Origin: CAWCON01 sp963797185
Lineage (GTDB): Bacteria > Patescibacteriota > Saccharimonadia > Saccharimonadales > UBA4665
DNA length: 64,000 bases
Direction: 5' to 3'
NCBI GenBank assembly: GCA_963797185.1
Contig: CAWCON010000001.1
Span: forward strand, 1-64,000
The position numbers were made by a program, and so were the translations under genes. The notes under the pieces were generated by a model. The model made no database searches. It saw only the letters and a list, made by a program, of their open reading frames with translations, and was not told where the DNA came from. Of this stretch, positions 56,800 to 64,000 are shown piece after piece; within the stretch, counting starts at the first letter, position 1, and each line of letters begins with the position of its first letter.

Positions 56800-57879
56800 C
56801 TAATATTTTTTTCGTCGGTATACGCTCAATCCCCAACGACAATCCATATATAAGGCAACCGCTGCAATAATGATCAAAGAGTACACGGTAATACGCTCAG
56901 TTTGAGACACTCTTTTTGTATTCTTCAATTGAATGGTCTCGGGCTTGCTGACACTTTGAGCGCTCATTGGGGATTTAATTGGCGTAGGTGATGGTGTCGA
57001 TACTGCCGGGCTAGGCGTGGTAACGACGGGCGTTGTGATGGTTGGAGCGGGTGATGGCGTTGGTTTCGGGCTAGCAGGGAGTGACGGTATCGCAGCGGCC
57101 GGGAATTGACCACCGATAATAGTCTCTATACCACCGGCTATGTCTCTCGTAGCAAAGTCAGCAGCACACGCCGAGTTAGTTGGCGCCACATTACTATGCG
57201 AAGAGGGAGTTACTGCCCCATTATTCGCCGTTAGGTTTGTGAACTTTACCTCCGACAAAATCAAACTTCCGCAACTGCTTGTATCACCGGCGTACCGTTC
57301 GTGAAATGTATAGGATTGATCGAGTAAATTACCCATACTAGTGGGAGTAACGATATTACCGACCAGCGATTGCACACCGCTTGTTTGATCTATGACGGTA
57401 GCGGTCCAGGTGTTACCGCCAGAGGATTGGCTTGTTAAAGCTATTCGGATGTCGTAGGTGTTATTAACTGTCCATGGGTAGGAGATTCGGGACGTATAGT
57501 ATGTCGCTCCAACCTCAGTTCCTGAGGCGTTATAGCCGGGCCCACTAGAAGAGGTAGCTCCCCAGATAGAGAAGACAGCAATTTTACCGGTAGGATTATC
57601 GCCTTCGGTTTGCAAACCCATATAGCCGCCATACCCCTGTGGGTCACCCGTGAACCAAAAACCTGAAGAGAAATAATAGCCATCAGGTGATCCATCGGCT
57701 TCAGGAGTTATATCGGTATCCAACTGCGTGTAACCACTTGGAGCGTTGGGCCACGTCCAGTAGGTATCATCAAAATGGGTTGGGTCCGTAAGCGGGTCAG
57801 CATATACCGGTAAGCGGAGGCCTGCGCTTGTTAGTAGTGCCAAGAACAAAATAAGAATACAACGTTTTAGAATAGTCAT
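56800..57879 (-). CDS. Secreted, C-terminally anchored DUF3472-like surface protein
   Basis: 359 residues. Signal peptide (ILILFLALLTSAGLRLPVYA, about 8-27), then a carbohydrate- or ligand-binding-type beta domain: THFDDTYWTWPNAPSGYTQLD, GYGGYMGLQTEGDN and IAVFSIWGATSSSGPG fit DUF3472. A Pro/Thr/Ser linker (about 265-315) leads to a membrane segment (ITVYSLIIIAAVALYMDC) and a short basic tail. This type I membrane layout places the domain outside the cell. Two Cys residues (TSSCGSL, NSACAAD) may pair. It is the intact paralogue of the frameshifted gene at 55338-56703, 96 bases downstream. Confidence 0.75.
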   Translation of the reverse strand: MTILKRCILILFLALLTSAGLRLPVYADPLTDPTHFDDTYWTWPNAPSGYTQLDTDITPEADGSPDGYYFSSGFWFTGDPQGYGGYMGLQTEGDNPTGKIAVFSIWGATSSSGPGYNASGTEVGATYYTSRISYPWTVNNTYDIRIALTSQSSGGNTWTATVIDQTSGVQSLVGNIVTPTSMGNLLDQSYTFHERYAGDTSSCGSLILSEVKFTNLTANNGAVTPSSHSNVAPTNSACAADFATRDIAGGIETIIGGQFPAAAIPSLPASPKPTPSPAPTITTPVVTTPSPAVSTPSPTPIKSPMSAQSVSKPETIQLKNTKRVSQTERITVYSLIIIAAVALYMDCRWGLSVYRRKKY

Positions 57880-58172
57880 TATTGATTTTATACGCTAGTG
57901 ATGCTTTTGATTATACAGTTATGTATACAGATGGATATATGTTTTGGCTGTGGGCTCATGACTGAGGTCGGTTGTCACGGGCTTTAATCTTTTTCGCTGT
58001 TTACAGCTCATCAGCACCGCTTATATGATCGGTGGAAAGATCTTCCGGAAAGGCAGGTTTGGCATACGATGCCAACGCCTACCCTACCGGGCGACACCAG
58101 AGTTACCTGGTATCTAGACCTTAAACAACTCAAGTACATTTGCTCTGAATAGCACCTTAGACGGGCACTTGA
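57880..58172. other. Intergenic region between purH and the surface island
   Basis: About 290 bases. The left end holds the promoter of the 56800-57879 gene (TATAAA 7 nt before its ATG). On the plus strand an open frame of some 53 codons (from about 57990 to 58150) has a coding-like composition (DRWKDLPERQVWHTMPTP, TRVTWYLDLKQLKYI) but only an internal ATG, so it may be a gene remnant. No RNA gene or clear terminator for purH. Confidence 0.4.
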
Positions 58173-59807
58173 TTAGTGCTGGTCGAAAACACGAGCCTCG
58201 GCATCCGGCATCCATGCTAAAGTAGTCCCTCGACTTCGACAGACTACCTTAACCTCGGTATCGGCCTTGGAGACTTTTTCAGGCGTCGAAGTATAGGTTG
58301 CCTGAATTAAGCCAAGACCAGTATCGGCTAACACCATGGGGGCATCGGGCTTCACGAAGAAGCTATCGCTTGACGCAACGCCATTTCGCAAGTCATGACC
58401 ATGCGCCTTTGCCTTATCAACGGCATAGATGCAGGCAGTTACCCGCGATTGTTGGCCGGCACTATTACCGACTAGCTGTCCTTCGTTAACCAAGGTAATG
58501 GTATTGCTATTACTGGTGGCACAGATAGCCGAAGCCATCACGACGTCCAGCTGTTGCTGCTCCGTTAACAGCTCGCCGATAACTTCCAGCCGATCCAATG
58601 GCAACACAAAGGTGTTGGCCGGCTGCATTAGGAAATCACCACCCACAAGCTCTCGTCTTACCATGCGGCGGTCAAGCGTTTCCATCGACAAATTTGCTAA
58701 AGCGGGGTTGACCGTCATAACGTATTTGCCGTCACGGCGGGCTGCGATCGCCTGGGCAATTGGTTCAATGTCCGGCGCACATATGCCGTCAAAAATCCTG
58801 GGGGGATCACCTTTCGGCACGCCGTAGTAGCGCAAGACTTTCGCAAGCTCCTCGTCAATCGGGAAGTTTGTCATCAGGATCGACCCGAATACGGATTGCG
58901 GGTCGCCCATGACCGTCTTTTGCAAAACACTAACCGGATCGCTGCCAAAGGCCGCCCCACAGGCATTGCCATGCTTAACGGCCACCGCCATTAGCGGAAC
59001 CGTACCGAAATTGTAGTCATGACCTGCAGCCATTCTGGTGATGGTCCGGATAACTCGGTTCATATCCGTATAGTTGATATAGCTTGGCTGCCGACCGTCC
59101 ACGAGCCTAAAGTTCGTAACTGCAAGTGGATAAGTGTTATTCGGATTGCGGAACAAGTAAGCAGGTGTCTGATAGCGATTCTCGCCATAGTCACAAACCG
59201 CCACTCGCTCTCCGAACGAAGCCACTAACTCACCGGACGACAGGAATTCCGCTGAGACCATCCCATATTGCGCCACCGTAAACTCACCGTAAGCTGCCAG
59301 TTGACGAAGAAATTCTTCAGTTATTTCTTCGCCTGAGCGCAATTTTGCAACGACGCTCTCGAATTGCGCGTCATTCGTCACGACAATTCGTCGGCCCTTA
59401 GCGCCTGAACGAATCATGGCAGGCCCGCCGATATCGGTTTTAGCAGTCACTGATTCTTCAGTAGCCTTAGGATTGGCGATCTCTTCAGCGAGAGGATAGG
59501 GATCCACATATACCAAGTCGATATACGGTGCTCCCATTCCCTCAAGCGCCCGAAGGTCGGCCTCAATAGTAGCTCGAGACAGTAGTCCGCCATGGATTTC
59601 ACGAGACAAGGTTGAAACGCGACCGTCCATAACCTTTTCGCCAACGATGGTTTGGATATCTACAACGGCTATCCCAGCTGCCTCTAACTCCTTTGCCGTT
59701 CCTCCTGATGCATACAGTCGCCAACCGAAGTTAAACAATGTTCGGGCACCAGCAAAAAACTTATCGGTCTTGTGATAAACCGACAGCAATGCATTCTTTT
59801 GAGTCAT
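58173..59807 (-). CDS. purH: Bifunctional AICAR formyltransferase/IMP cyclohydrolase
   Basis: 544 residues. The N-terminal MGS-like cyclohydrolase has LLSVYHKTDKF, YASGGTAKELEAAGI, and RVSTLSREIHGGLLSR. The C-terminal formyltransferase carries AVKHGNACGAAFGSDP, with the catalytic Lys-His pair, and NSNTITLVNEGQLVGNSAGQQSR near the end. It performs the last two steps of de novo IMP synthesis. GGGAG lies 8 nt before the ATG, and an inverted repeat TATCGG-N5-CCGATA (59831-59847) is just upstream. Part of purF lies at the right window edge, so purine synthesis is probably possible. Confidence 0.94.
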   Translation of the reverse strand: MTQKNALLSVYHKTDKFFAGARTLFNFGWRLYASGGTAKELEAAGIAVVDIQTIVGEKVMDGRVSTLSREIHGGLLSRATIEADLRALEGMGAPYIDLVYVDPYPLAEEIANPKATEESVTAKTDIGGPAMIRSGAKGRRIVVTNDAQFESVVAKLRSGEEITEEFLRQLAAYGEFTVAQYGMVSAEFLSSGELVASFGERVAVCDYGENRYQTPAYLFRNPNNTYPLAVTNFRLVDGRQPSYINYTDMNRVIRTITRMAAGHDYNFGTVPLMAVAVKHGNACGAAFGSDPVSVLQKTVMGDPQSVFGSILMTNFPIDEELAKVLRYYGVPKGDPPRIFDGICAPDIEPIAQAIAARRDGKYVMTVNPALANLSMETLDRRMVRRELVGGDFLMQPANTFVLPLDRLEVIGELLTEQQQLDVVMASAICATSNSNTITLVNEGQLVGNSAGQQSRVTACIYAVDKAKAHGHDLRNGVASSDSFFVKPDAPMVLADTGLGLIQATYTSTPEKVSKADTEVKVVCRSRGTTLAWMPDAEARVFDQH

Positions 59808-59830
59808 TTAAGGTACTCCCACCTCTTTGG

Positions 59831-59847
59831 TATCGGGATCTCCGATA
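59831..59847. promoter_or_regulatory. Inverted repeat in the purH leader
   Basis: TATCGG (59831-59836), 5-bp spacer, CCGATA (59842-59847), 24-40 bases before the purH ATG. Possible operator or small hairpin; not a purine riboswitch (no conserved loop pair seen). Confidence 0.35.
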
Positions 59848-59935
59848 GAGCAATTCTCTCAGCTATACCTGGAAGGAGCAAGCATGAGCAATTAAGATAA
59901 ACAACCAACATCTGCAGGCAAGGGCAGATCTACGT

Positions 59936-62191
59936 TTAAGAGATATGGCGGAGTAGTGCGGATACCCGCGCTAGTAACGTACCGAGGAACACCCGAATGT
60001 TGGCAATATAAAACACCACAACCAAGAGCAGACCAATAATCATTAAACCAGCCGCCTCAAGCACGCCTGGCGGCAAGAAGTTAAAACGTACTATGTAGCT
60101 TCCTTTTGGTAATACCACCGACTGGAAGAGGGAACCAGACTGTTTGATAGCAAGCCGCTTCCCGGCAGCGGATGCACTCCAGCCTGGCATAAATAGCTCG
60201 CGCCTGAGCAATAGTCCCGGTTGTCTGCAATCTACCGCAACCGTTGCTTTGTTAACAGTTTTGATGGTGCAGTCTCCTTTAAGCATCTCAAAGTAAGGGC
60301 TTGGGTTGGCAATGGCAAATATGGCAGTCGATTGACTGCTCAATACTAGTGTTAAGTTGTTAATCTGAGCTTCGGACGTCGTTATCAGATTTTTTGGAGC
60401 CACGATATATTTCACCCCGAGATAGCGATATCCACTCATATATTTAAAAAGTGCCTCTTTGTTACTTAAACCACCAGGATTAGTTTGATAGGTTCCTGAA
60501 AAAATAACCGGGTTAGTATTAGGGTTGAGCTGCTGGGTTATATATTGTATCCAATTCGCTGGCAACGGCAGATTGTTGGTATCAATTGAGGCAATATTAT
60601 AAAAAGTACCGTAGTTGGGCGCAATTGGCCCTAGCGTATAGAAACGCGAACTACCGAGGTGAGTCTGTAGGAAAGTTACGGGTTTTGTATCAAGTTGGGC
60701 GCTATGAAATGCCGACAAGTTTGGTACGACAAACATCAGTAATGCGTCTAACGCTATGACAGCTGAATACATAAATTTTTTATACTGTAGCGAGCTGCGG
60801 GCGCAGATTACTATTATCACGACGCTGACAAGTCCCCAGCCAATCGATCCGATGAGCGCAATCCAGTGATGCGGTGCGCTCGAGATTAGCTTTTGGAAGT
60901 GGAGAGCCATGATAACCGCCACAGTGACGATAGCCGACAGCACTCCTCCGATCCCAATTATTTGATGTTTAGATAATTTTTTACCCTTCCATAGATGATC
61001 CAGACCAAAAGCTGCCAGTATAACTACCGCTAATTCAAAAGACGGCTGTACGTATCGATAGACTGCTGTCGCCGACATGCCAGGCAGAAGATCGATAATA
61101 CGATAAAGCTCCGGGAAACCATAAACACGAGCCACCATCAATACCACCCAACCAGCTAAGAAGACTTTTAAATAGCGGTTACCTTTGACCGCCAGCCCAA
61201 CCAACGCCAGAAACACAAGAGAAAGCGTAATATAACCACCGACATTCGACCACCAGGCGGCAATGGTTCCGCTGCCATCAAAGCGCATAGCGGCAAAAAT
61301 CGGACCATACAGATACGGAAACACCAGGGCAGGCAAGCTTGCGAACGGTAAACCCGTATTACCGACCGCTCCGGCATGAATGCCAACAAATCCGTGATGA
61401 TAATAGTCAAAGAAAGCCGTCAGGATCGGAGTGGCCAATAGCAACCCCGTCCCCATCCCGAATACAAATTTACCCAGGAACTGCTTCCATTCCCGGTGCC
61501 GAAGTTGCAATAAGCGAACTATTGCCCAGCCACAGCCAAAGAGCGTGTCAAGATAAGCGGTTTCAGGAAACCCCGCATATAATGACAACGCCAGTGCTAT
61601 AGCAATCAAAAACCAACCACGTTTTTGTTGACTAAGAACTTTGTTATAGGCAACTTCTACCCCCAACAGCAGAAGTGGTAAAAAGGCTATCGGGTTAAAG
61701 GCTGCATTTCCTAGCCATGCAAAAGTACCATTAACCGCAAACAACATACCGCCAATCATTGAAGCTGCCCGGCCACATTTTAATCTTCGTAACAAGTAAT
61801 ACGTCGCCAAGCCCGCTATTATTTCCAAGGCAATATGAAAATACAGAACACCATCACCAAAGGCCAACAGAGGTGTTAGGGGGAATAGGGCAGCCGACTG
61901 CATATCTCCAGCGAGTGGCGCACCAACTTGTTCGTTATAATTCCACCACGGCAAGTGGCCATGCAAAAGCGACTCTGCTGCAGCATGGCCAAGAGCCTGA
62001 GTCGAGAATCCTTCATTGGGGTCTATAGTCTCCAGCCCTCCCACCAATCGTGATGACTGTACTAAAAGGCCTGATTCACGATTAATCGGGTTCTGCTGAA
62101 ATATGCCGGTGAGGTACAACGAATTGGCAAGTACTATAAACAGAACGATGATAAGCGGACTAAAGAATCTAGAATGTAGAAAGTTTTTCAT
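59936..62191 (-). CDS. YfhO-family multi-pass membrane protein (GT-C type)
   Basis: 751 residues from the ATG at 62191 (an in-frame start at 62221 adds 10). About 12-13 hydrophobic segments. The first outer loop has NEGFSTQALGHAAAESLLHGHLPWWNYNEQVGAPLAGDMQSA, shortened here as the typical 'LPWWN...G.P...' YfhO pattern; the C-terminal outer beta domain includes RRELFMPGWSASAAGK and LPKGSYIVRFNFLPPGV, then a last membrane helix. YfhO proteins glycosylate lipoteichoic acid or other surface polymers from lipid-linked sugars. Substrate unknown. It stands alone between purH and a divergent gene. Confidence 0.85.
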   Translation of the reverse strand: MKNFLHSRFFSPLIIVLFIVLANSLYLTGIFQQNPINRESGLLVQSSRLVGGLETIDPNEGFSTQALGHAAAESLLHGHLPWWNYNEQVGAPLAGDMQSAALFPLTPLLAFGDGVLYFHIALEIIAGLATYYLLRRLKCGRAASMIGGMLFAVNGTFAWLGNAAFNPIAFLPLLLLGVEVAYNKVLSQQKRGWFLIAIALALSLYAGFPETAYLDTLFGCGWAIVRLLQLRHREWKQFLGKFVFGMGTGLLLATPILTAFFDYYHHGFVGIHAGAVGNTGLPFASLPALVFPYLYGPIFAAMRFDGSGTIAAWWSNVGGYITLSLVFLALVGLAVKGNRYLKVFLAGWVVLMVARVYGFPELYRIIDLLPGMSATAVYRYVQPSFELAVVILAAFGLDHLWKGKKLSKHQIIGIGGVLSAIVTVAVIMALHFQKLISSAPHHWIALIGSIGWGLVSVVIIVICARSSLQYKKFMYSAVIALDALLMFVVPNLSAFHSAQLDTKPVTFLQTHLGSSRFYTLGPIAPNYGTFYNIASIDTNNLPLPANWIQYITQQLNPNTNPVIFSGTYQTNPGGLSNKEALFKYMSGYRYLGVKYIVAPKNLITTSEAQINNLTLVLSSQSTAIFAIANPSPYFEMLKGDCTIKTVNKATVAVDCRQPGLLLRRELFMPGWSASAAGKRLAIKQSGSLFQSVVLPKGSYIVRFNFLPPGVLEAAGLMIIGLLLVVVFYIANIRVFLGTLLARVSALLRHIS

Positions 62192-62343
62192 CGTACAAAA
62201 AATATGTCCCGCTTCCCTCAAGCCCTTCGATACCTAAAGTATAGCTGGCCATACACTAAATTCGAAGATTATGATAAATTATCTACTCCGTAGCGGCTCC
62301 AAAGTAGATAGACTATAGTAATGCTATAATTTTGAGATAAACA

Positions 62344-62372
62344 TTGCTCAATAAGCATAAATGTGATAGAAT
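62344..62372 (+). promoter_or_regulatory. Promoter of the 62383 gene (TTGCTC-17-TAGAAT)
   Basis: TTGCTC at 62344-62349, exact 17-bp spacer, TAGAAT at 62367-62372, then 10 nt to the ATG. Leader of about 3 nt at most. Confidence 0.6.
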
Positions 62373-62382
62373 AATACATACT

Positions 62383-63075
62383 ATGTCATCCTCTCAATTA
62401 TTTGAAGCGAACCCAGAACCACAACCAATTGATGACCCTTTCGCAAGACTGGATACTATCCAGCGAACAGTCGGTTTTCTAGCCACGGATCAAAGAGAGC
62501 TTAATGAAACACTTTCACTCCTGGCTTTTCCTGAAGCAGCCGGCGGCAGCGCTCGACACCTTAACGAAATATTGCTGCATCAACAAAAAGCCCGTAATAA
62601 GAATCCGGCAAGAGTTGAGGATCCAGCCAGAGCAGTACGACACGTAACAAGAGATTATGCCCGTTATTTTCAATCGTCTCTTCTAAATCTGACACACCTC
62701 AGACTACTTAATGAAGAAGTTGAGCAAACTGACAACCCATTCCTCAATCTTAAAGAAGCATTGGGACCAGATGTAGCCGGTTTCGGAGCACTGGTTCGGT
62801 TTATTGATCTTCAAAAAGCAGCCAAGCAAGGTGTTGTTGAGGGTGAAATAAATCCTCTACGAAATGAATACACCCCCAACCCGAGTCCTGAGATGATTGA
62901 GTATATTAGCAAACGTTCCCAAGAACTGTCGATTGGGAGTATTCGAGATGTTGTACCTTTATCGATACAAGATCAGGAGAAACGCGGTCAGTTTTGGCAA
63001 CAGCGTTTGAATGAGTCGCGAAGACATGCATTGGCACAACCGATCGCAACCGCTGCACTTGCTAAGCTAGCCTAA
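62383..63075 (+). CDS. Hypothetical helical cytoplasmic protein
   Basis: 230 residues from the ATG at 62383, supported by the promoter whose -10 ends 10 nt upstream; a start at 62344 would lie in that promoter. Not recognised. Mostly helical and charged (PFARLDTIQRTVGFLATDQREL, RHVTRDYARYFQSSLLNLTHLRLL, QEKRGQFWQQRLNESRRHAL). No membrane segment or signal peptide. It precedes a DUF1761 gene by 58 bases; that gene has its own strong ribosome site. Confidence 0.6.
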   Translation: MSSSQLFEANPEPQPIDDPFARLDTIQRTVGFLATDQRELNETLSLLAFPEAAGGSARHLNEILLHQQKARNKNPARVEDPARAVRHVTRDYARYFQSSLLNLTHLRLLNEEVEQTDNPFLNLKEALGPDVAGFGALVRFIDLQKAAKQGVVEGEINPLRNEYTPNPSPEMIEYISKRSQELSIGSIRDVVPLSIQDQEKRGQFWQQRLNESRRHALAQPIATAALAKLA

Positions 63076-63133
63076 GACATACCCTTTAATGTTGATGTTA
63101 CAATACCTTTATTAACCTAAGGGGGAGTTACGC

Positions 63134-63553
63134 ATGGACGTTCACGTTTCAATTACTGGCGTATTGGTAGCAGCGTTATCAGCAATGGTTATCGGTGCTG
63201 TCTGGTACAGTCCGGCTTTATTTGGCAAGCCTTGGATGAACGCAATCGGGCTTACAGACAAGGAAATGAAGAAGAAAATGGGTTCTGTCATGATTGCATT
63301 AATAATTGTTTCGCTTGTTACGGCCTATGTACTATCGCTATTTATTTCATACGTACACAACGCAACCGGCGACAGCTGGATGAAAGCTGCTCTCCACACG
63401 TCATTATTAGCCTGGATCGGCATCGCGACAACAACAATTTTCGCCCATGGTCTCTTTGAACCTAAAGACAAGAAAGTTCTCTACATTAATACCGGCAACC
63501 GATTCGTGACACTACTGGTAATGGGCTTGATCCTCAGCGCATTCCTAAAGTAA
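63134..63553 (+). CDS. DUF1761 membrane protein
   Basis: 139 residues with four hydrophobic segments. The family signature GAVWYSPALFGKPWMNAIGL is at residues 21-40, then MIALIIVSLVTAYVLSLFI, TSLLAWIGIATTTIFAHGLFE and VTLLVMGLILSAFLK. Function of DUF1761 is unknown. AAGGGGGAG precedes the ATG. It is convergent with purF; 32 bases separate their ends. Confidence 0.88.
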   Translation: MDVHVSITGVLVAALSAMVIGAVWYSPALFGKPWMNAIGLTDKEMKKKMGSVMIALIIVSLVTAYVLSLFISYVHNATGDSWMKAALHTSLLAWIGIATTTIFAHGLFEPKDKKVLYINTGNRFVTLLVMGLILSAFLK

Positions 63554-63585
63554 TCCTTCTTCTACTAGTAGCTCTTCTGCCAGAC

Positions 63586-63999
63586 CTACTTGGAAGCTAA
63601 GACTTTCGCTCTACTATCCTTACTGAGAGTAACCGGTACTTCCGTTGGATAGATGCCCGTCATGCAGCTCATACACAACGCTCCGATATGCTGTTCTGAT
63701 TTGTCGTTTTGACTTTCAATACCTTCGATAACGCGTTCGAGGCTTAAAAATTCTAGGGAATCGGCTCCAATGTATTCACGTATTTCTTCGATGCTTTTTT
63801 TGTGGGCAATCAGCTGTCCAACGTCATGTGTATCCATCCCAAAGTAGCAGGGCCAAGCATAGGGTGGTGAAGGAATGCGTACATGTACTTCCGCAGCTCC
63901 CATATCCCTGACCGACGACACTAACTGCTTCGTTGTAGTGCCTCGTACGATCGAATCGTCAACCAGCACAATACGTTTACCGTCAATCATGCTGCGGTT
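63586..63999 (-). CDS. purF: Amidophosphoribosyltransferase, C-terminal part (5' end outside window)
   Basis: 138 codons at the 3' end of the gene; the reading frame continues past the window edge (NRSMIDGKRIVLVDDSIVRG), so the ATG at 63990 is internal. The PRPP motif VLVDDSIVRGTT is intact, as are RIPSPPYAWPCYFGMD and IGADSLEFLSLE. Two cysteines in GALCMSCMTGIYPTEVP match the C-terminal Fe-S ligand area of the Bacillus-type enzyme. PurF makes phosphoribosylamine from PRPP and glutamine, the first step of purine synthesis. Confidence 0.92.
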   Translation of the reverse strand, partial: NRSMIDGKRIVLVDDSIVRGTTTKQLVSSVRDMGAAEVHVRIPSPPYAWPCYFGMDTHDVGQLIAHKKSIEEIREYIGADSLEFLSLERVIEGIESQNDKSEQHIGALCMSCMTGIYPTEVPVTLSKDSRAKVLASK

Positions 64000-64000
64000 T

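Noticed and set aside
59831..59847. Purine riboswitch before purH
   Set aside because: Only a short 6-bp inverted repeat is present; the three-way junction and loop-loop motifs of purine riboswitches are absent.
1..64000. CRISPR arrays, insertion sequences, rRNA genes, replication origin
   Set aside because: I saw no regularly spaced repeats, transposase, rRNA segment, or DnaA-box cluster with dnaA/dnaN.

Overview
The window looks like chromosome of a Candidate Phyla Radiation bacterium, most likely Candidatus Saccharibacteria (TM7). This is an inference from the gene set and protein style, not from a 16S gene, which is absent here. Signs are a tightly packed minus-strand-biased layout, streamlined and often divergent housekeeping proteins (RNase J, PNPase, a Mur ligase with a short N-terminal domain, DnaG without zinc ligands, a DHH-fold protein without its catalytic motif), many small lineage-specific proteins, and large surface proteins. 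Base composition is in the mid 40s %GC by eye. Codon use fits the standard bacterial code.

Layout. 0-4.2 kb: a broken Crp/Fnr regulator, then a minus-strand operon rpsF-ssb-rpsR-orf-efp-tlyA-(phosphoribosyltransferase-like) with a near-consensus promoter. 4.2-13.4 kb: ftsK, two small proteins, rnj, and pnp-orf-udg, with rpsO and truB upstream. 13.4-25.4 kb: a DHH-like protein with a proline-rich tail, rpsT, holA, mutM, a DciA-like protein, a HAD phosphatase, polA, a P-loop kinase, and the classic dnaG-rpoD pair. 25.4-36 kb: mixed small enzymes (YjbR, oligoribonuclease, FMN reductase with a divergent HxlR regulator, MsrB, MscL), argS, a secreted GH25-like protein, DUF1361, a two-component system, and a sugar-phosphate isomerase. 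36-47.6 kb: groEL-groES under a CIRCE element, an amidinotransferase-fold enzyme, divergent murE-like/tsaD, valS, an XRE-HAD fusion, a small membrane protein, HIT protein, tRNA-Ser(CGA) and tRNA-Arg(GCG). 47.6-57.9 kb: an accessory surface-protein island with a 958-residue protein carrying a glycosidase-like barrel, a 630-residue phage-tail-fibre-like protein, and two membrane-anchored DUF3472-like proteins, one frameshifted. 58-64 kb: purH, a YfhO-like membrane protein, two small genes and the 3' part of purF.

How it works together. Most genes serve replication/repair (ssb, polA, dnaG, holA, mutM, udg, ftsK), RNA turnover (rnj, pnp, orn), and translation (ribosomal proteins, efp, argS, valS, tsaD, tlyA, two tRNAs). 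The surface island, two-component system, MscL and YfhO-like protein are the parts likely to face a host cell or the environment.

Most notable observations. (1) Many genes have a -10 hexamer 6-10 nt, most often exactly 7 nt, before the start codon, so they are probably transcribed as leaderless mRNAs; other genes keep Shine-Dalgarno leaders. (2) Several enzymes have lost metal or cluster ligands (DnaG zinc site, UDG iron-sulphur site). (3) A fibre plus glycosidase-like pair sits with no other phage genes. (4) An XRE-HAD fusion regulator has DxN instead of DxD. (5) Two genes are split by single extra bases.
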